DNA of 64,000 bases from an uncultured Methanobrevibacter sp. (GTDB lineage: Archaea > Methanobacteriota > Methanobacteria > Methanobacteriales > Methanobacteriaceae), in contig ONJC01000019.1 in the NCBI GenBank assembly GCA_900318035.1, forward strand, positions 1 through 64,000, given 5' to 3'. Below the pieces are notes generated by a model. It saw nothing but the letters and a program-made list of their open reading frames with translations, was not told the origin of the DNA and made no database searches. This document shows positions 16,510 to 25,344 of this stretch, one piece after another; within the stretch, counting starts at the first letter, position 1, and every line of letters begins with the position of its first letter. The position numbers were made by a program, and so were the translations under genes.

Positions 16510-16603
16510 GCAATTATATGGATTTTTTAGATAATGTGGTGGGATTCGAACCCACATGGATAAACTCCATTCCGGATAATCATTATCCAAAAAGTCCAAT
16601 TGC
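16510..16603 (-). ncRNA. Y-RNA-like tRNA-mimic RNA (proposed)
   Basis: Read on the minus strand, 94 bases fold into a rod closed by a 22-bp terminal helix. The arms are 16581-16603 and 16510-16536: 6 pairs, a 4-base bulge, 3 pairs, one mismatch, then 13 pairs. The distal end holds a perfect tRNA T-arm (GTGGG TTCGAAT CCCAC, 16539-16555) and an adjacent 5-bp hairpin (ATGGA GTTTA TCCAT, 16556-16570). There is no anticodon arm, and no matching 5' acceptor for an ordinary tRNA exists nearby. A TATA box lies about 27 bases upstream of the helix start. The design resembles bacterial YrlA-type Y RNAs, known from RNA-repair loci. The alternative is a decayed tRNA. Confidence 0.5.
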
Positions 16604-16625
16604 ATAATTATAGTTGTATTTTATG

Positions 16626-16635
16626 TATATTTAAA
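16626..16635 (-). promoter_or_regulatory. TATA box for the tRNA-like/tRNA-Leu/repair operon
   Basis: The minus strand reads TTTAAATATA, a good archaeal TATA box. Its centre is about 27 bases before the first base of the terminal helix of the tRNA-like element, the spacing expected between TATA box and transcription start. No stronger box sits between the element and tRNA-Leu, so one promoter may serve the RNAs and the two repair genes. Confidence 0.5.
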
Positions 16636-16684
16636 TCATATAAATGAATTGCTTTATATGGAAAACCTATCCAAATGCTTGAAT

Positions 16685-16888
16685 TTATAAAACAGTATAT
16701 TTTAAAATGAGTGATATTACAAATACTGCAATTGCTAAATATATTATGAATCTGCCGTGCTTTTGATATAGGGCAACGTCTTTTTTTAGAAAAACCAATG
16801 CGGCCCCATAAATCAAACCAATTAATGGACTTATTAATGCAATAATATAACCTAAAATAGGTATTATAATATTTCCGTCATTTTCCAT
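16685..16888 (-). CDS. Small two-helix membrane protein
   Basis: A 67-residue protein with two hydrophobic helices, about residues 7-33 (IIIPILGYIIALISPLIGLI) and 46-65 (RFIIYLAIAVFVISLIL), joined by a short charged loop (KKDVALYQKHG). An AAGGTGG ribosome-binding site stands before the ATG. It is similar in shape to small membrane proteins common in Methanobrevibacter, but I cannot name a function. It lies between the large surface protein gene and the tRNA-like element; about 80 bases separate it from the element. Confidence 0.65.
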   Translation of the reverse strand: MENDGNIIIPILGYIIALISPLIGLIYGAALVFLKKDVALYQKHGRFIIYLAIAVFVISLILKYTVL

Positions 16889-16938
16889 TTATGCCACCTT
16901 ATTTTGAGTTAGTTTAAAAAATAAAAAAAGGAAGTTAA

Positions 16939-19731
16939 TTAGAATTCAATACCTGAATAATACCCATGGAGGGCATAATTGTAGTTATTCCAATTAACAA
17001 CATTTCCAAATGAATTTCTTACACTTGTCGCATCGCTTACAATCCATGTGTCTCCAATCAATACCTGTGCCCATACGTGACCGTATGTGCTTCCGCTTGA
17101 GAATACACAAGTACCGTGAACATATCTTGCTGCAAGGCCTGCTGTTCTATACATTGCAATCAATAAATGTGCCTGGTCAACACAATTACCTGTTTTTGCA
17201 TTTAATGTACCGACAGCACCATATCTTGTGTCATAATAGAAACTGTAGGATACAGCATCACGCACATAATTATAGATAGCTCTTGCTTTTGCCAGGTCAG
17301 TTGTCAAACCTGAAGTCAATGAATTAACTACTGATTTTATTTGGCTGTTTCCAACTTGACAATGTGTAGTAGCTCTAAGATATGGTTTTAAGTCTTTTAT
17401 TGTATTTTTTGAATTTAAAGGACTGCCTGTAGGTGCAGATGAGGAGTATGTTTTAATAGTTACATAGTTAGGCATAATGCCGTTGTCACCATAAAACGCT
17501 ACAGTACGTGCAAATGCATAAACCAAACCATTATATCCGATAACTCCACGTTCGGAATTGACTGAATTAGGCATTACTCCTTTTGTTTTGGATATGTCTA
17601 CAATATTCTTTGCAACCGCAAGGTAATTGTATAATTCACCTAAATTGGAGGCATCCTGAGGTTTTGTTGGGTCATTTACTTGTATAACATCAATATCATT
17701 TTTATTGTTGTTTTTTAGATTTATGATAGCTTGTGATGCTAAATATAAATAATTGGCTAATGAATAAGTTGTTGATCCTATTTTAACAGTATTAGGCAAT
17801 TCTTCATTGCCTTCAATGTATTTTTTAACATTTTGTGATGCTGCAATTACATCCTTCAATGTTACCTTATCCCCAACTGTTATTTTTGAAGAGCCGGTAG
17901 TTGACCCGTCTGTATATGATACTGTATATATTCCTTTTGTCAATCCTGAAACTGTAAGTTTTGCAATACCATTTGCATCTGTCTGAACGGATTGTGTCTT
18001 TTGGTTCAATGTGAATTTAATTGTGGTTTTTACAGGTTTGTCTTGACCGTCAGTCACTTTTACCTGGAATACTGATTGAGTATTTGGTGAGACTGTAATG
18101 TCATTAGCTGAAAATTTAGTGCCGTTTACTAAAATGTGTTTTGTTACTTTTGCTGAAGTGTAGAGATTGCTTACTACTTGAATATCAACAGTGTAATCTC
18201 CTATTTTTTCAGTAATTGGAATTGAAGCGATTCCATTTGCATCGGTATTTACTTTTGTTGCTTTTCCATTTAAGCTAAACTGCACAGTAACATTATTAAG
18301 ATTGGCTCCGGTCTTGTTTTTAAGATTTACCTTAAATTGGGAACCAGTATTGTATTTCATTACCATATCGTTTGCATTCACTGTTATGGTCTGTCTGATA
18401 ATGGTAACTTTTCCGTTGTGCACATTATAATCTTTTGCACCGAGTTTTGAATGAGTAGCTTTAACTGTATAAGTATTAGGTTTTAAATTACCAATATTCA
18501 GTTTTGCTATTCCTTTCTGGTCTGTTGTAGCAGTTGTTGTTTTTCCATTTAAAGTGAATTTTATGGTTTTATTAGCTAATGATTTACCTGTAGCCGCATC
18601 CTTCACTGTCAGTTTATAAACTGATCCGTCATTGTACTGCATTTTCAATTGAGCAGCAGTTAAAGTAACTGTTGAAGCTTTAACATATACCTTTTTGGAA
18701 CCTGAAGCTCCGTTGAAAAATTTATTTCCCTTATATTGGTAGCTGATTTTATAGGTTCCTTTTGAAAGGCCAGGCAATTTCACTGTTGCTTTCCCGTTTG
18801 AATTGGTAATTGCCTTCAGTTGCTTATTGTTGTAGGTAAAGTAAACGGTAACATTTTTCATTGGGTTGTTCTTGTTGTTTTTCAGAACTGCAGAATATTT
18901 GATTTTGCTTTTTGGCAATGCATATGCATTTGAACCTGAAATTTTTGTATTGGCTTTTTTGACAGTTATTGTTTTTGTCACTGTCTCTTTTGAATATGGA
19001 TTGTTTATTTTCACTGTGTATGTTCCCGGTTTGAGATTTTTTGTTATTTCAGCAACTCCAAGTGAATTTGTTTTAACCTTAAATTTTTGACTGTTCACTT
19101 TAAATGTTACTGTTGTGTTTTTCAGTTTACCGTTGTCCTTATAAAAGGTTGCCGGAAACGCTTTTTTATCCCCATATGTTTCAGCAAGATTTTTGGCTAC
19201 AACAGATGTTTTGACTTTTACTTTGGAGTTTAATGTCTTTTTCGCGTATTGTGCATCACCATTAAATTTCACGGTTAGAGACATTGTGGTTCCAACTTTC
19301 AATGAAGCAAGTTTAAAGTAAGCAAATCCACTTTGTTCGGTGGTGGATTTGTAGGTTTTACCGTTATAGCTTAAGGTTAACTTTTTATTGGACAGAGTAT
19401 TGTTTGCATCATCCTTTAATGAAACCTTAATGATAGTCCCTGCTTTGGAATAATGGGGGTTATAAACTGCCAGTTTTGTACTTGTCTTTGTTGTATTTGT
19501 TGAATTGCTTGTTGATGTTTGCAGATTTTGAGTGCTGCTTTCAAGTGTGTTGTCATGTGACTCTGTTAAACTTTCGTTTTTAAAATCATCTGAACTAATT
19601 GCCAAACCTGATTCGTCCAAATCTGATATGGACAATTTTTGATTTTCAACAATTAGATTTGAATCTTCTATATTGGTAACATTGTTCAATTCCGCTGCAC
19701 TAACTGCTCCCAGTATTATGAAGAACGTCAA
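16939..19731 (-). CDS. Surface adhesin-like protein with Ig-like repeats and transglutaminase-like domain
   Basis: A secreted protein of 930 residues. A signal peptide is followed by a Ser/Thr/Asn-rich stretch, then about seven Ig-like repeats of roughly 85 residues (recurring T-D-x-x-G-x-A-x-L and G-T-Y-T-V). Pseudomurein-binding repeats follow (about 625-760). The C-terminal transglutaminase/cysteine-protease fold has Cys850 (GNCVDQAH), His885 (YGHVWAQ) and Asp900 (VSDATS), like the pseudomurein peptidase type. It probably binds the pseudomurein wall and cuts or cross-links peptides. The listed start is TTG, which truncates the signal peptide. An in-frame ATT at 19768-19770 behind AAGGTG would give a complete signal peptide beginning SIKKTTLIISIVLTFF. 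Confidence 0.82.
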   Translation of the reverse strand: MTFFIILGAVSAAELNNVTNIEDSNLIVENQKLSISDLDESGLAISSDDFKNESLTESHDNTLESSTQNLQTSTSNSTNTTKTSTKLAVYNPHYSKAGTIIKVSLKDDANNTLSNKKLTLSYNGKTYKSTTEQSGFAYFKLASLKVGTTMSLTVKFNGDAQYAKKTLNSKVKVKTSVVAKNLAETYGDKKAFPATFYKDNGKLKNTTVTFKVNSQKFKVKTNSLGVAEITKNLKPGTYTVKINNPYSKETVTKTITVKKANTKISGSNAYALPKSKIKYSAVLKNNKNNPMKNVTVYFTYNNKQLKAITNSNGKATVKLPGLSKGTYKISYQYKGNKFFNGASGSKKVYVKASTVTLTAAQLKMQYNDGSVYKLTVKDAATGKSLANKTIKFTLNGKTTTATTDQKGIAKLNIGNLKPNTYTVKATHSKLGAKDYNVHNGKVTIIRQTITVNANDMVMKYNTGSQFKVNLKNKTGANLNNVTVQFSLNGKATKVNTDANGIASIPITEKIGDYTVDIQVVSNLYTSAKVTKHILVNGTKFSANDITVSPNTQSVFQVKVTDGQDKPVKTTIKFTLNQKTQSVQTDANGIAKLTVSGLTKGIYTVSYTDGSTTGSSKITVGDKVTLKDVIAASQNVKKYIEGNEELPNTVKIGSTTYSLANYLYLASQAIINLKNNNKNDIDVIQVNDPTKPQDASNLGELYNYLAVAKNIVDISKTKGVMPNSVNSERGVIGYNGLVYAFARTVAFYGDNGIMPNYVTIKTYSSSAPTGSPLNSKNTIKDLKPYLRATTHCQVGNSQIKSVVNSLTSGLTTDLAKARAIYNYVRDAVSYSFYYDTRYGAVGTLNAKTGNCVDQAHLLIAMYRTAGLAARYVHGTCVFSSGSTYGHVWAQVLIGDTWIVSDATSVRNSFGNVVNWNNYNYALHGYYSGIEF

Positions 19732-20051
19732 GACAATGGAAATAATTAATGTTGTTTTTTTAATCGAAATATTTACACCTTCTTGTTTCTCATTTGAGAA
19801 TTTTTATCAATGAAATATACAAAAATTTATAATATTTCATTTCGAGTGGATAAATATATGTTTATTTCTTTATATAAATGTTATTATAACTTAAATATTA
19901 AAAAAAACTTGTAAAAACGGTTTTTTCCATGAAAAATAATAAAAAGTCTTTAATACTTTTTAATTTTTAAGTATTAAATCATATGTTTTTCATTTAAATA
20001 GTTGGTTTTGATGGTTAGTTGGTTTCATAAAAAACAGATTTCAATGCCATG
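19732..20051. other. Leader/promoter region of the surface protein
   Basis: 320 bases between two minus-strand genes. The first 39 bases probably encode the signal peptide start of the surface protein. Further upstream are an inverted repeat (ATGAAATAT at 19810-19818 with ATATTTCAT at 19832-19840) and a TATA-like TTTATATAAA around 19868-19880. I see no other gene. Confidence 0.45.
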
Positions 20052-20915
20052 TTATTTTAAATAAACGCCCATGCCCATTGCAGTTATTTGATAGCTATCT
20101 CCACCAAGTCCAATTAATCCATATTCGATTTTTAAATTGATAACTCCGTTTCCTCCAGCGGATTTGATGGATTGGGCTAATCTGATTAGACTTTTGTCTT
20201 TGGCTTTCTTTAGATTGTTCAGGGTGGCAAGCTCAACATTGTCCTGGGTGGAATGAATCAACCGTTTGTCCTTTTCCACAATTGCTGTGGCATGGAATTG
20301 GCCCAGGTTGATGAATTTGGATTTTGTGGGGTCGGTGCTTGTTATGAAATAAAAATCTAGATTGTTTATTACTTCATTGCTTTTTTGCTCATCATATGGA
20401 GTCACTTTTTCAATTGTTATCTTGTTGGGTTCTTTTAAAATATGTTTGTAGTAATAATAATCTTTTCTCCTGTTAATATAGGTTATTATCCTTGTACAGA
20501 TTCCTGAAAGGTAAGACCCTATTCCAAATATGACAGACAGTATTATATAGTTTACTGCTGTTGGAAATGCTGCCTGAAGAATCACTGCAACTGACCCGAC
20601 TGTAATTAAATTAAATCCTAATGTAGGATTTTTTAAAATAAAACTGTAAAATGTTGTAATTATAAAAAGAATAAATGCACTAATTGCACCTATTCCCTGT
20701 CCGATTATTCTGTTTGCAAGAAGTGTTTCAGCATATCCTGCCGCTAATGGGGCAAAAATCAAACCCAAATTCCAGCCAAAAATGGCTATATTGAAGTACA
20801 GGAAGACATAATAGGCCCCAATACCCACAACTGTGCCGAATGTAACGCACAGGATTGCTTCTTTTATATATGTTATTTTTACTTCTCGTTCTCTAAAATT
20901 CATATTTACTCGCAT
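20052..20915 (-). CDS. Membrane protein with C-terminal YbjQ-like domain
   Basis: A 287-residue protein. The first half holds about four hydrophobic helices (residues 18-145, with short loops). The cytoplasmic second half (about 185-287) resembles the YbjQ/UPF0145 fold: it ends with [17 protein letters not shown] followed by [15 protein letters not shown], paralleling the neighbouring small YbjQ protein. The first ten bases overlap the end of that gene, so the two are translationally coupled. UPF0145 proteins form pentamers of unknown role. A membrane-anchored partner of the soluble protein is plausible but unproven. Confidence 0.72.
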   Translation of the reverse strand: MRVNMNFREREVKITYIKEAILCVTFGTVVGIGAYYVFLYFNIAIFGWNLGLIFAPLAAGYAETLLANRIIGQGIGAISAFILFIITTFYSFILKNPTLGFNLITVGSVAVILQAAFPTAVNYIILSVIFGIGSYLSGICTRIITYINRRKDYYYYKHILKEPNKITIEKVTPYDEQKSNEVINNLDFYFITSTDPTKSKFINLGQFHATAIVEKDKRLIHSTQDNVELATLNNLKKAKDKSLIRLAQSIKSAGGNGVINLKIEYGLIGLGGDSYQITAMGMGVYLK

Positions 20916-21229
20916 CTAACTGCTGTGCCGTATGCAGTAACAAGAATAGTATTTCCCATGGTTCCCCCAAGGTTATCATAGGAAATTTTAAGCCCTACAA
21001 TAGCATTGGCACCCAAGCTTTCGGCTTTTTTTTCCATACTCTCAAGAGCGATAGTTCTTGCCTTTTGAAGTTCCATTTCATATTGGTTGGTTCTTCCGCC
21101 TACGACATCCCTTACTCCAGAAAAAAGGTCTTTATAAATATTGGAACCGATCAATGACTCTCCCGTCACCAATCCCTTATATTCCAATATCGTTTTTGAT
21201 TGCAGTGTATTTGCTGAAGTTAAAATCAT
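20906..21229 (-). CDS. YbjQ/UPF0145 family protein
   Basis: A 107-residue member of the YbjQ (UPF0145) family, with the usual opening MILTSANTL, the middle [26 protein letters not shown] and the end [16 protein letters not shown] then ITAYGTAV-like strand. Members are small oligomeric proteins, once annotated as heavy-metal binding, function not settled. It overlaps the downstream membrane-YbjQ gene by ten bases and starts 9 bases after the zinc-ribbon gene, so at least three genes are co-transcribed. Confidence 0.88.
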   Translation of the reverse strand: MILTSANTLQSKTILEYKGLVTGESLIGSNIYKDLFSGVRDVVGGRTNQYEMELQKARTIALESMEKKAESLGANAIVGLKISYDNLGGTMGNTILVTAYGTAVRCE

Positions 21230-21238
21230 CTATATCCC

Positions 21239-21430
21239 TTATTTCATAAATGTCATAATGGCCCAAATTATTAAAAATATCGCAATAACTATGTATAAGA
21301 TTATTTGAGATTTTTTCTTTTGGTTTAATCTTGCATCCCAGACTTTCTGACAATCCGGTGAGCATACAAGTTCATTTAATGGAATTGGAGTTCCACATAT
21401 TGGGCAATGTTTATGAGGTTCTACTGACAT
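21239..21430 (-). CDS. Zinc-ribbon membrane protein (DUF2116 type)
   Basis: A 63-residue protein. It has an N-terminal zinc-ribbon with two Cys pairs, CPICGTPI and CSPDCQKVW, and one C-terminal membrane helix (about residues 42-62, IILYIVIAIFLIIWAIM). This matches the DUF2116 type of archaeal small proteins. The function is unknown; the ribbon probably faces the cytoplasm. It lies between TatD and ybjQ on the same strand with 8- to 12-base gaps, indicating one operon. Confidence 0.82.
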   Translation of the reverse strand: MSVEPHKHCPICGTPIPLNELVCSPDCQKVWDARLNQKKKSQIILYIVIAIFLIIWAIMTFMK

Positions 21431-21442
21431 TTTTTCATCTCC

Positions 21443-22240
21443 TTATATTTTAAAAAATTCTTTAGTATTTTCAGTAACTTGAATTGCAAGTTCTTCTGCG
21501 TCAAGACCCATGCAAAGTGCAATTGTTTCGAGGATGTGCGGCAAATATTTCGGTTCATTTCTATTTTTTTTAGGTTTCTTATCGAAGTTTTTCGGTATCA
21601 GAAATGGAGCGTCGGTTTCAATCATTAATTTTTCCGGAGGTATTGCACTTACGGCTTCCTGCAAGTCTCTTCCTCTTTTCATATCGCAGATCCATCCGGT
21701 AACTCCGATATAACAACCTAAATCGGCATAATTTTGTGCTTCCTGTTTGGTTCCTGTAAAACAGTGAACAACGGACCTTTCAATAACGCTGTCATGTCTT
21801 TTTAATATTTCATACAGGTCTTTGTGCGCTTCCCGTTCATGTAAAAACAGAGGTAATCCGGTTCTCTCTGCAACTTCAATCTGTGCTTCAAACCATTTTC
21901 TCTGCAAGTCCTGCGGAGAAAAGTTTCTGTTGTAATCAAGACCGCATTCACCGATGGCTACAACGGAATCATTTTTGGATATTTTCTCCAGTTCAAACAT
22001 GGTATGTCCGTTGCAGGTTTTTGCATCATGGGGGTGGACTCCTGATGTTGAGAACAATGTTCCTGGATATTTTGATGCATATTCTGCAGCCATGTGGCTT
22101 GAATGAACATTGGTTCCTGTAATGATAAATTGTTTAACACCGGCCTTTTTAGCTTCTTCTATAATTTCCACCCTGTCTTTTTTAAAGGAAGAATGCATTA
22201 AATTCAAACCGATATCAATAAGATTATCCACTTTTTTCAC
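21443..22240 (-). CDS. TatD family metal-dependent hydrolase
   Basis: A 265-residue TIM-barrel hydrolase. TatD motifs are present: VVAIGECGLDYNRNFSP with the metal-binding Glu, FLHEREAHKDL and VVHCFTG with histidines, and MIETDAPFL at the C-terminal end with the catalytic Asp. TatD proteins are Mg-dependent DNases/exonucleases that may also trim nucleic acid ends. The first N-terminal histidine pair typical of the family (H-x-H) is replaced by LMHSSF, so one metal site may be altered. Its start abuts the pyrH stop, implying co-transcription. Confidence 0.88.
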   Translation of the reverse strand: MKKVDNLIDIGLNLMHSSFKKDRVEIIEEAKKAGVKQFIITGTNVHSSHMAAEYASKYPGTLFSTSGVHPHDAKTCNGHTMFELEKISKNDSVVAIGECGLDYNRNFSPQDLQRKWFEAQIEVAERTGLPLFLHEREAHKDLYEILKRHDSVIERSVVHCFTGTKQEAQNYADLGCYIGVTGWICDMKRGRDLQEAVSAIPPEKLMIETDAPFLIPKNFDKKPKKNRNEPKYLPHILETIALCMGLDAEELAIQVTENTKEFFKI

Positions 22241-22918
22241 CTATTCGTTAATGACTCTGGTTCCTATTTCTTCACCATTCACTGCCCTGATAAGGTTTTC
22301 AGGCTCAAATCCGTTAGTGATGACGGTTTCCATATTGGACCTTTTAATCATCTGAACAGCAGTTGTGTCAAAGAATTCGTATGTGCCAGCTTTCACATCT
22401 TTGCCGCTTAAAAACTCAAGCAAATCTGTAGCGGTAATTTCAGGAACTAGTTCTGCATCATCAAATTTATTCGGATCTTTTGTATACATTCCGTCAACGG
22501 ATGTTAGATTAATAAGCTTGTCAGCATTGAGGTATTCTGCTAAAATTGCAGATACTGCATCGGTACTGTGGGCGGGTTCTGTTCCTCCCATAACGATGAT
22601 TTTTCCGGTAGCTGAAAATTCCAAGGCTTCCTGGAAATTGTGCGGAACTCTTTGATATGCCGCATCACCAAGAGCGGAAAGCATCAGTTTTGCATTAATT
22701 CTTGTCACTTCAATTCCAATATCATCGCATTGCGCCTCTCCTGCTCCCAAATCACGAACTACGCTGATATATTCTCTTGCAGGTTTTCCTCCTCCTACTA
22801 CAACAAATAGCTCATGCTCTTTTGAGAGGTCTTTTAAAATAGCGCTGTATTCCTGGAATTTCTTACAATCATATTCTTTTAATAAAATTGATCCTCCAAT
22901 TGCAACTACAATTTTCAT
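22241..22918 (-). CDS. pyrH: UMP kinase
   Basis: A 225-residue archaeal UMP kinase (amino acid kinase fold) that makes UDP from UMP with ATP. It starts [17 protein letters not shown], with the phosphate-binding GGS; further sites are [25 protein letters not shown] and [15 protein letters not shown]. The 225-residue length is that of the archaeal form, which lacks bacterial allosteric extensions. A GGTGA ribosome-binding site lies just before the ATG. It leads a cluster with tatD, the zinc-ribbon gene and the ybjQ pair. Confidence 0.95.
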   Translation of the reverse strand: MKIVVAIGGSILLKEYDCKKFQEYSAILKDLSKEHELFVVVGGGKPAREYISVVRDLGAGEAQCDDIGIEVTRINAKLMLSALGDAAYQRVPHNFQEALEFSATGKIIVMGGTEPAHSTDAVSAILAEYLNADKLINLTSVDGMYTKDPNKFDDAELVPEITATDLLEFLSGKDVKAGTYEFFDTTAVQMIKRSNMETVITNGFEPENLIRAVNGEEIGTRVINE

Positions 22919-23040
22919 ATATTCACCTTATCTATAATGTATCTTTTAGATATTATTTAAATTTTAATTTTAAATTATAAAATTTCAAATTAGAATGGAT
23001 TGAAAAAGTAAAAGTATTTAAAAAAAGAAAGGTTGGAGGA

Positions 23041-23724
23041 TTAGATATCCTCTGATGTTAAAACTTTGTAAAACAGTCCTGCGATGATTGCACCGACAAC
23101 AGGAGCCAATATGAATACCCATACTTGCTGCAGTGCCTGTCCACCCATGAATAGGGCAGGTGCTAAACTTCTTGCAGGGTTAACTGAAGTACCGGTCAGT
23201 GGAATGCCCATTATATGTACAAATGTAAGTGTCAAACCGATTACAATACCGGCAACGGCTCCATTTTCCACCTTGTCGGTAACACCAAGTACTGTGAAGA
23301 CAAATACAAAAGTTAAGATAATTTCAACAATAATTGCTCCTACTGCATTAAGGCCAACGCTTGATGCCGGGCCGAATCCGTTTTGACCTAATCCTGTTAG
23401 GGCATATCCTCCAAGATGTGCTGATGAGTTGATTATAACTGCAAGGATTGCAATACCGATTATCGCTCCGATACACTGGAATACGATATATAAAATCAGG
23501 TCTTTTGTTTCCATTCTTCCGTCAATCCACATACCGATTGATACGGCGGGATTTATGTGGCATCCTGAAATGTCTCCAATAACATACGCCATAGCTATTA
23601 TGGACAAACCGAATGCAAATGCAATTCCCAGATTTCCCAATACTGCTCCAGCTATGGCTGCACTTCCACAACCGAACAGGACAAGTACCATTGTCCCGAT
23701 TAATTCTGATATATATCTTTTCAT
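23041..23724 (-). CDS. aqpM: Aquaporin / MIP family channel
   Basis: A 227-residue six-helix channel with both NPA boxes: HINPAVSIG near residue 56 and SVNPARSLAPALF near residue 180. The second NPA is followed by the pore arginine. The selectivity-filter region (TGTSVNPAR) and overall length resemble AqpM of methanogens, which passes water and to a lesser degree glycerol or other small neutral solutes. A GAGGAAAATT site precedes the ATG. Single-gene transcription seems likely, as gaps to both neighbours include promoter-like AT-rich sequence or convergence. Confidence 0.93.
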   Translation of the reverse strand: MKRYISELIGTMVLVLFGCGSAAIAGAVLGNLGIAFAFGLSIIAMAYVIGDISGCHINPAVSIGMWIDGRMETKDLILYIVFQCIGAIIGIAILAVIINSSAHLGGYALTGLGQNGFGPASSVGLNAVGAIIVEIILTFVFVFTVLGVTDKVENGAVAGIVIGLTLTFVHIMGIPLTGTSVNPARSLAPALFMGGQALQQVWVFILAPVVGAIIAGLFYKVLTSEDI

Positions 23725-23745
23725 AATTTTCCTCTATTAATTCAT

Positions 23746-24882
23746 TTAATATCTTCTAAGTCGTCTATATGCTAAATATGCAAGGAATAATACAAATAAT
23801 ATTAAAATATATGGGAATAATTGTAATAATATTGAATCATTAACCTTTTCAAATTTATATTCTGAATCAAAGCCCATGTGTTCTGCATCGGTATGAGTTT
23901 GTGTTATTCTTGCAAAGTTATAAAGCAAATCATAATAGCTTATATGTGCGCCTTCATATTCAATTGAATCAGGGGCTCTGCCGTTTGCATCCATATAGTT
24001 TCTGACTATTCCTCCCATTTTGAAATAGTCATAAACTGAATATTTGTCTTTCACCAAAAATGAAACTCCCAAAGGATTTTCCGGTCCGTCATATGATTTT
24101 GGAACATCCAATCCGTTTCCGTTCAGGTAGGAACTTGTCTGGTAGAGCAGCTGTGCTGCAGTATAGTTTCCGTATGTTCCGTTCATTTTGGTATCATTGC
24201 TGTTTACTAATTCTTTGCTTGCGGATGCCATAATGGAAGGAGATATCTTATTGGTCACTATCAAATTGTCGCTTAAAATTTTTGTATCGTTTGAATGTTT
24301 ATTTGCAATATCCACGGCTTCCTGTGCAATTTGTTTGTTCATTTCCTCGTCAAATCTGCCCATGGATCCGTCTTTTGCATTATTTGGATATTCTTTTAAT
24401 GGCTGGATATAATAAATTCCTGAGTTTTTCAGGAATGTTCCAGGGTCACGAAGTCCCATGAAACTTTCATTTGAGTAATTGTCGTCCCATGCTCTTCTTA
24501 AATAGTTGCTGTTGTTGTCTAGGTCATAATTACCACTATTTACATAGATGTACTGTTTATTTGAGCTTCCTACTGATGCTTTGCCTAACTGTAGGAAATT
24601 ACCCGCATCGGCAGCGGCAAGATTTATGCTTATGTCACTTGTTACCTGTATTCCACGATATCCTTCACCGGGTGACGGTGCCTGATTGTCTACGATTACC
24701 TGAAGTTCTCCTCCACTTATTTCTTCTATAAAATTCTTAATGGAGTTCAACACTTTTAAGTCAGTATCATGGTCTATAATATTGTCTGAAGTTATAAAAA
24801 CTGTTTTGGATGCACTCACATCCTGAACTATCGGAGCAACAATTAATATAGCCAATAATAGTATTACAATTTGCTTTTTCAT
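23746..24882 (-). CDS. Secreted pseudomurein-binding repeat protein with C-terminal membrane anchor
   Basis: A 378-residue protein with an N-terminal signal peptide (about 1-24, ending DVSAS). A large outside domain follows, and the C-terminal hydrophobic helix (about 353-372) ends in a basic tail (AYRRLRRY). A pseudomurein-binding repeat is visible at about residues 285-325 (MGGIVRNYMDANGRAPDSI followed by ISYYDLLYNFARI). The middle (residues 27-130, alternating VFITSDNII and IQVTSDISINLA) looks like a domain found in methanobacterial surface proteins of unknown function. It is probably fixed to both membrane and wall. Gap to aqpM is 21 bases, so the two may be co-transcribed. Confidence 0.78.
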   Translation of the reverse strand: MKKQIVILLLAILIVAPIVQDVSASKTVFITSDNIIDHDTDLKVLNSIKNFIEEISGGELQVIVDNQAPSPGEGYRGIQVTSDISINLAAADAGNFLQLGKASVGSSNKQYIYVNSGNYDLDNNSNYLRRAWDDNYSNESFMGLRDPGTFLKNSGIYYIQPLKEYPNNAKDGSMGRFDEEMNKQIAQEAVDIANKHSNDTKILSDNLIVTNKISPSIMASASKELVNSNDTKMNGTYGNYTAAQLLYQTSSYLNGNGLDVPKSYDGPENPLGVSFLVKDKYSVYDYFKMGGIVRNYMDANGRAPDSIEYEGAHISYYDLLYNFARITQTHTDAEHMGFDSEYKFEKVNDSILLQLFPYILILFVLFLAYLAYRRLRRY

Positions 24883-25344
24883 ATCTCTTTACCTTAACTT
24901 TGATTGATATATAATTATTAATTTCCTAACTAAAATATTTTTTTAAAGTCAGTTTCCAATATTTCCTTTTAAATGGAATATTTTGGCTATTTAAAGATTT
25001 AAAATTGGTTTGAGGGATATATTTATATAGTTTGATGCTTAATTTCTTTTTTGAGGATTTAATGAGATTATCTTTTATTTTAAGTTAAATTTAATAGAGT
25101 TTTATAAAAATTTAATTCGATGTATGAAATTGTAATGACGTGGAAATTCATGTCAGGATATTGGTTAAAATATCCTTGTGTTGGACGGTTAAAAACTTCC
25201 GGTCTGGTGAATTTTCTTTTATTGCCAAATTTGATATTCCAGAATTATTATTTTTAAAACAAAACTGAAATAAAAAGTTTAATTGCTGGTTAATAGTTTT
25301 TGCTAATTAATGGTAGAGAATCGTCCTCAAAAAGGTGATTTATA
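24883..25344. other. Intergenic region between divergent surface-protein genes
   Basis: 462 AT-rich bases hold promoter sequence for both directions. A TATA-like CTATATAAATATA on the minus strand lies near 25019-25032. A hairpin of 8 perfect pairs (AGGATATT, loop of 6, AATATCCT) lies at 25155-25176. An AAGGTGAT ribosome-binding site precedes the adhesin start. I see no protein gene in the region. Confidence 0.45.

Noticed and set aside
16510-16612. An ordinary second tRNA next to tRNA-Leu
   Set aside because: The T-arm and 3' end look like a tRNA, but no complementary 5' acceptor strand, no D-arm and no anticodon arm of normal size can be placed; an intron or permuted arrangement did not fit either. 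The long end-paired helix explains the sequence better.
25155-25176. Hairpin upstream of the adhesin as an RNA gene
   Set aside because: The 8-bp stem is isolated, AT-rich and lacks further structure or a clear promoter, so only noted in the intergenic entry.
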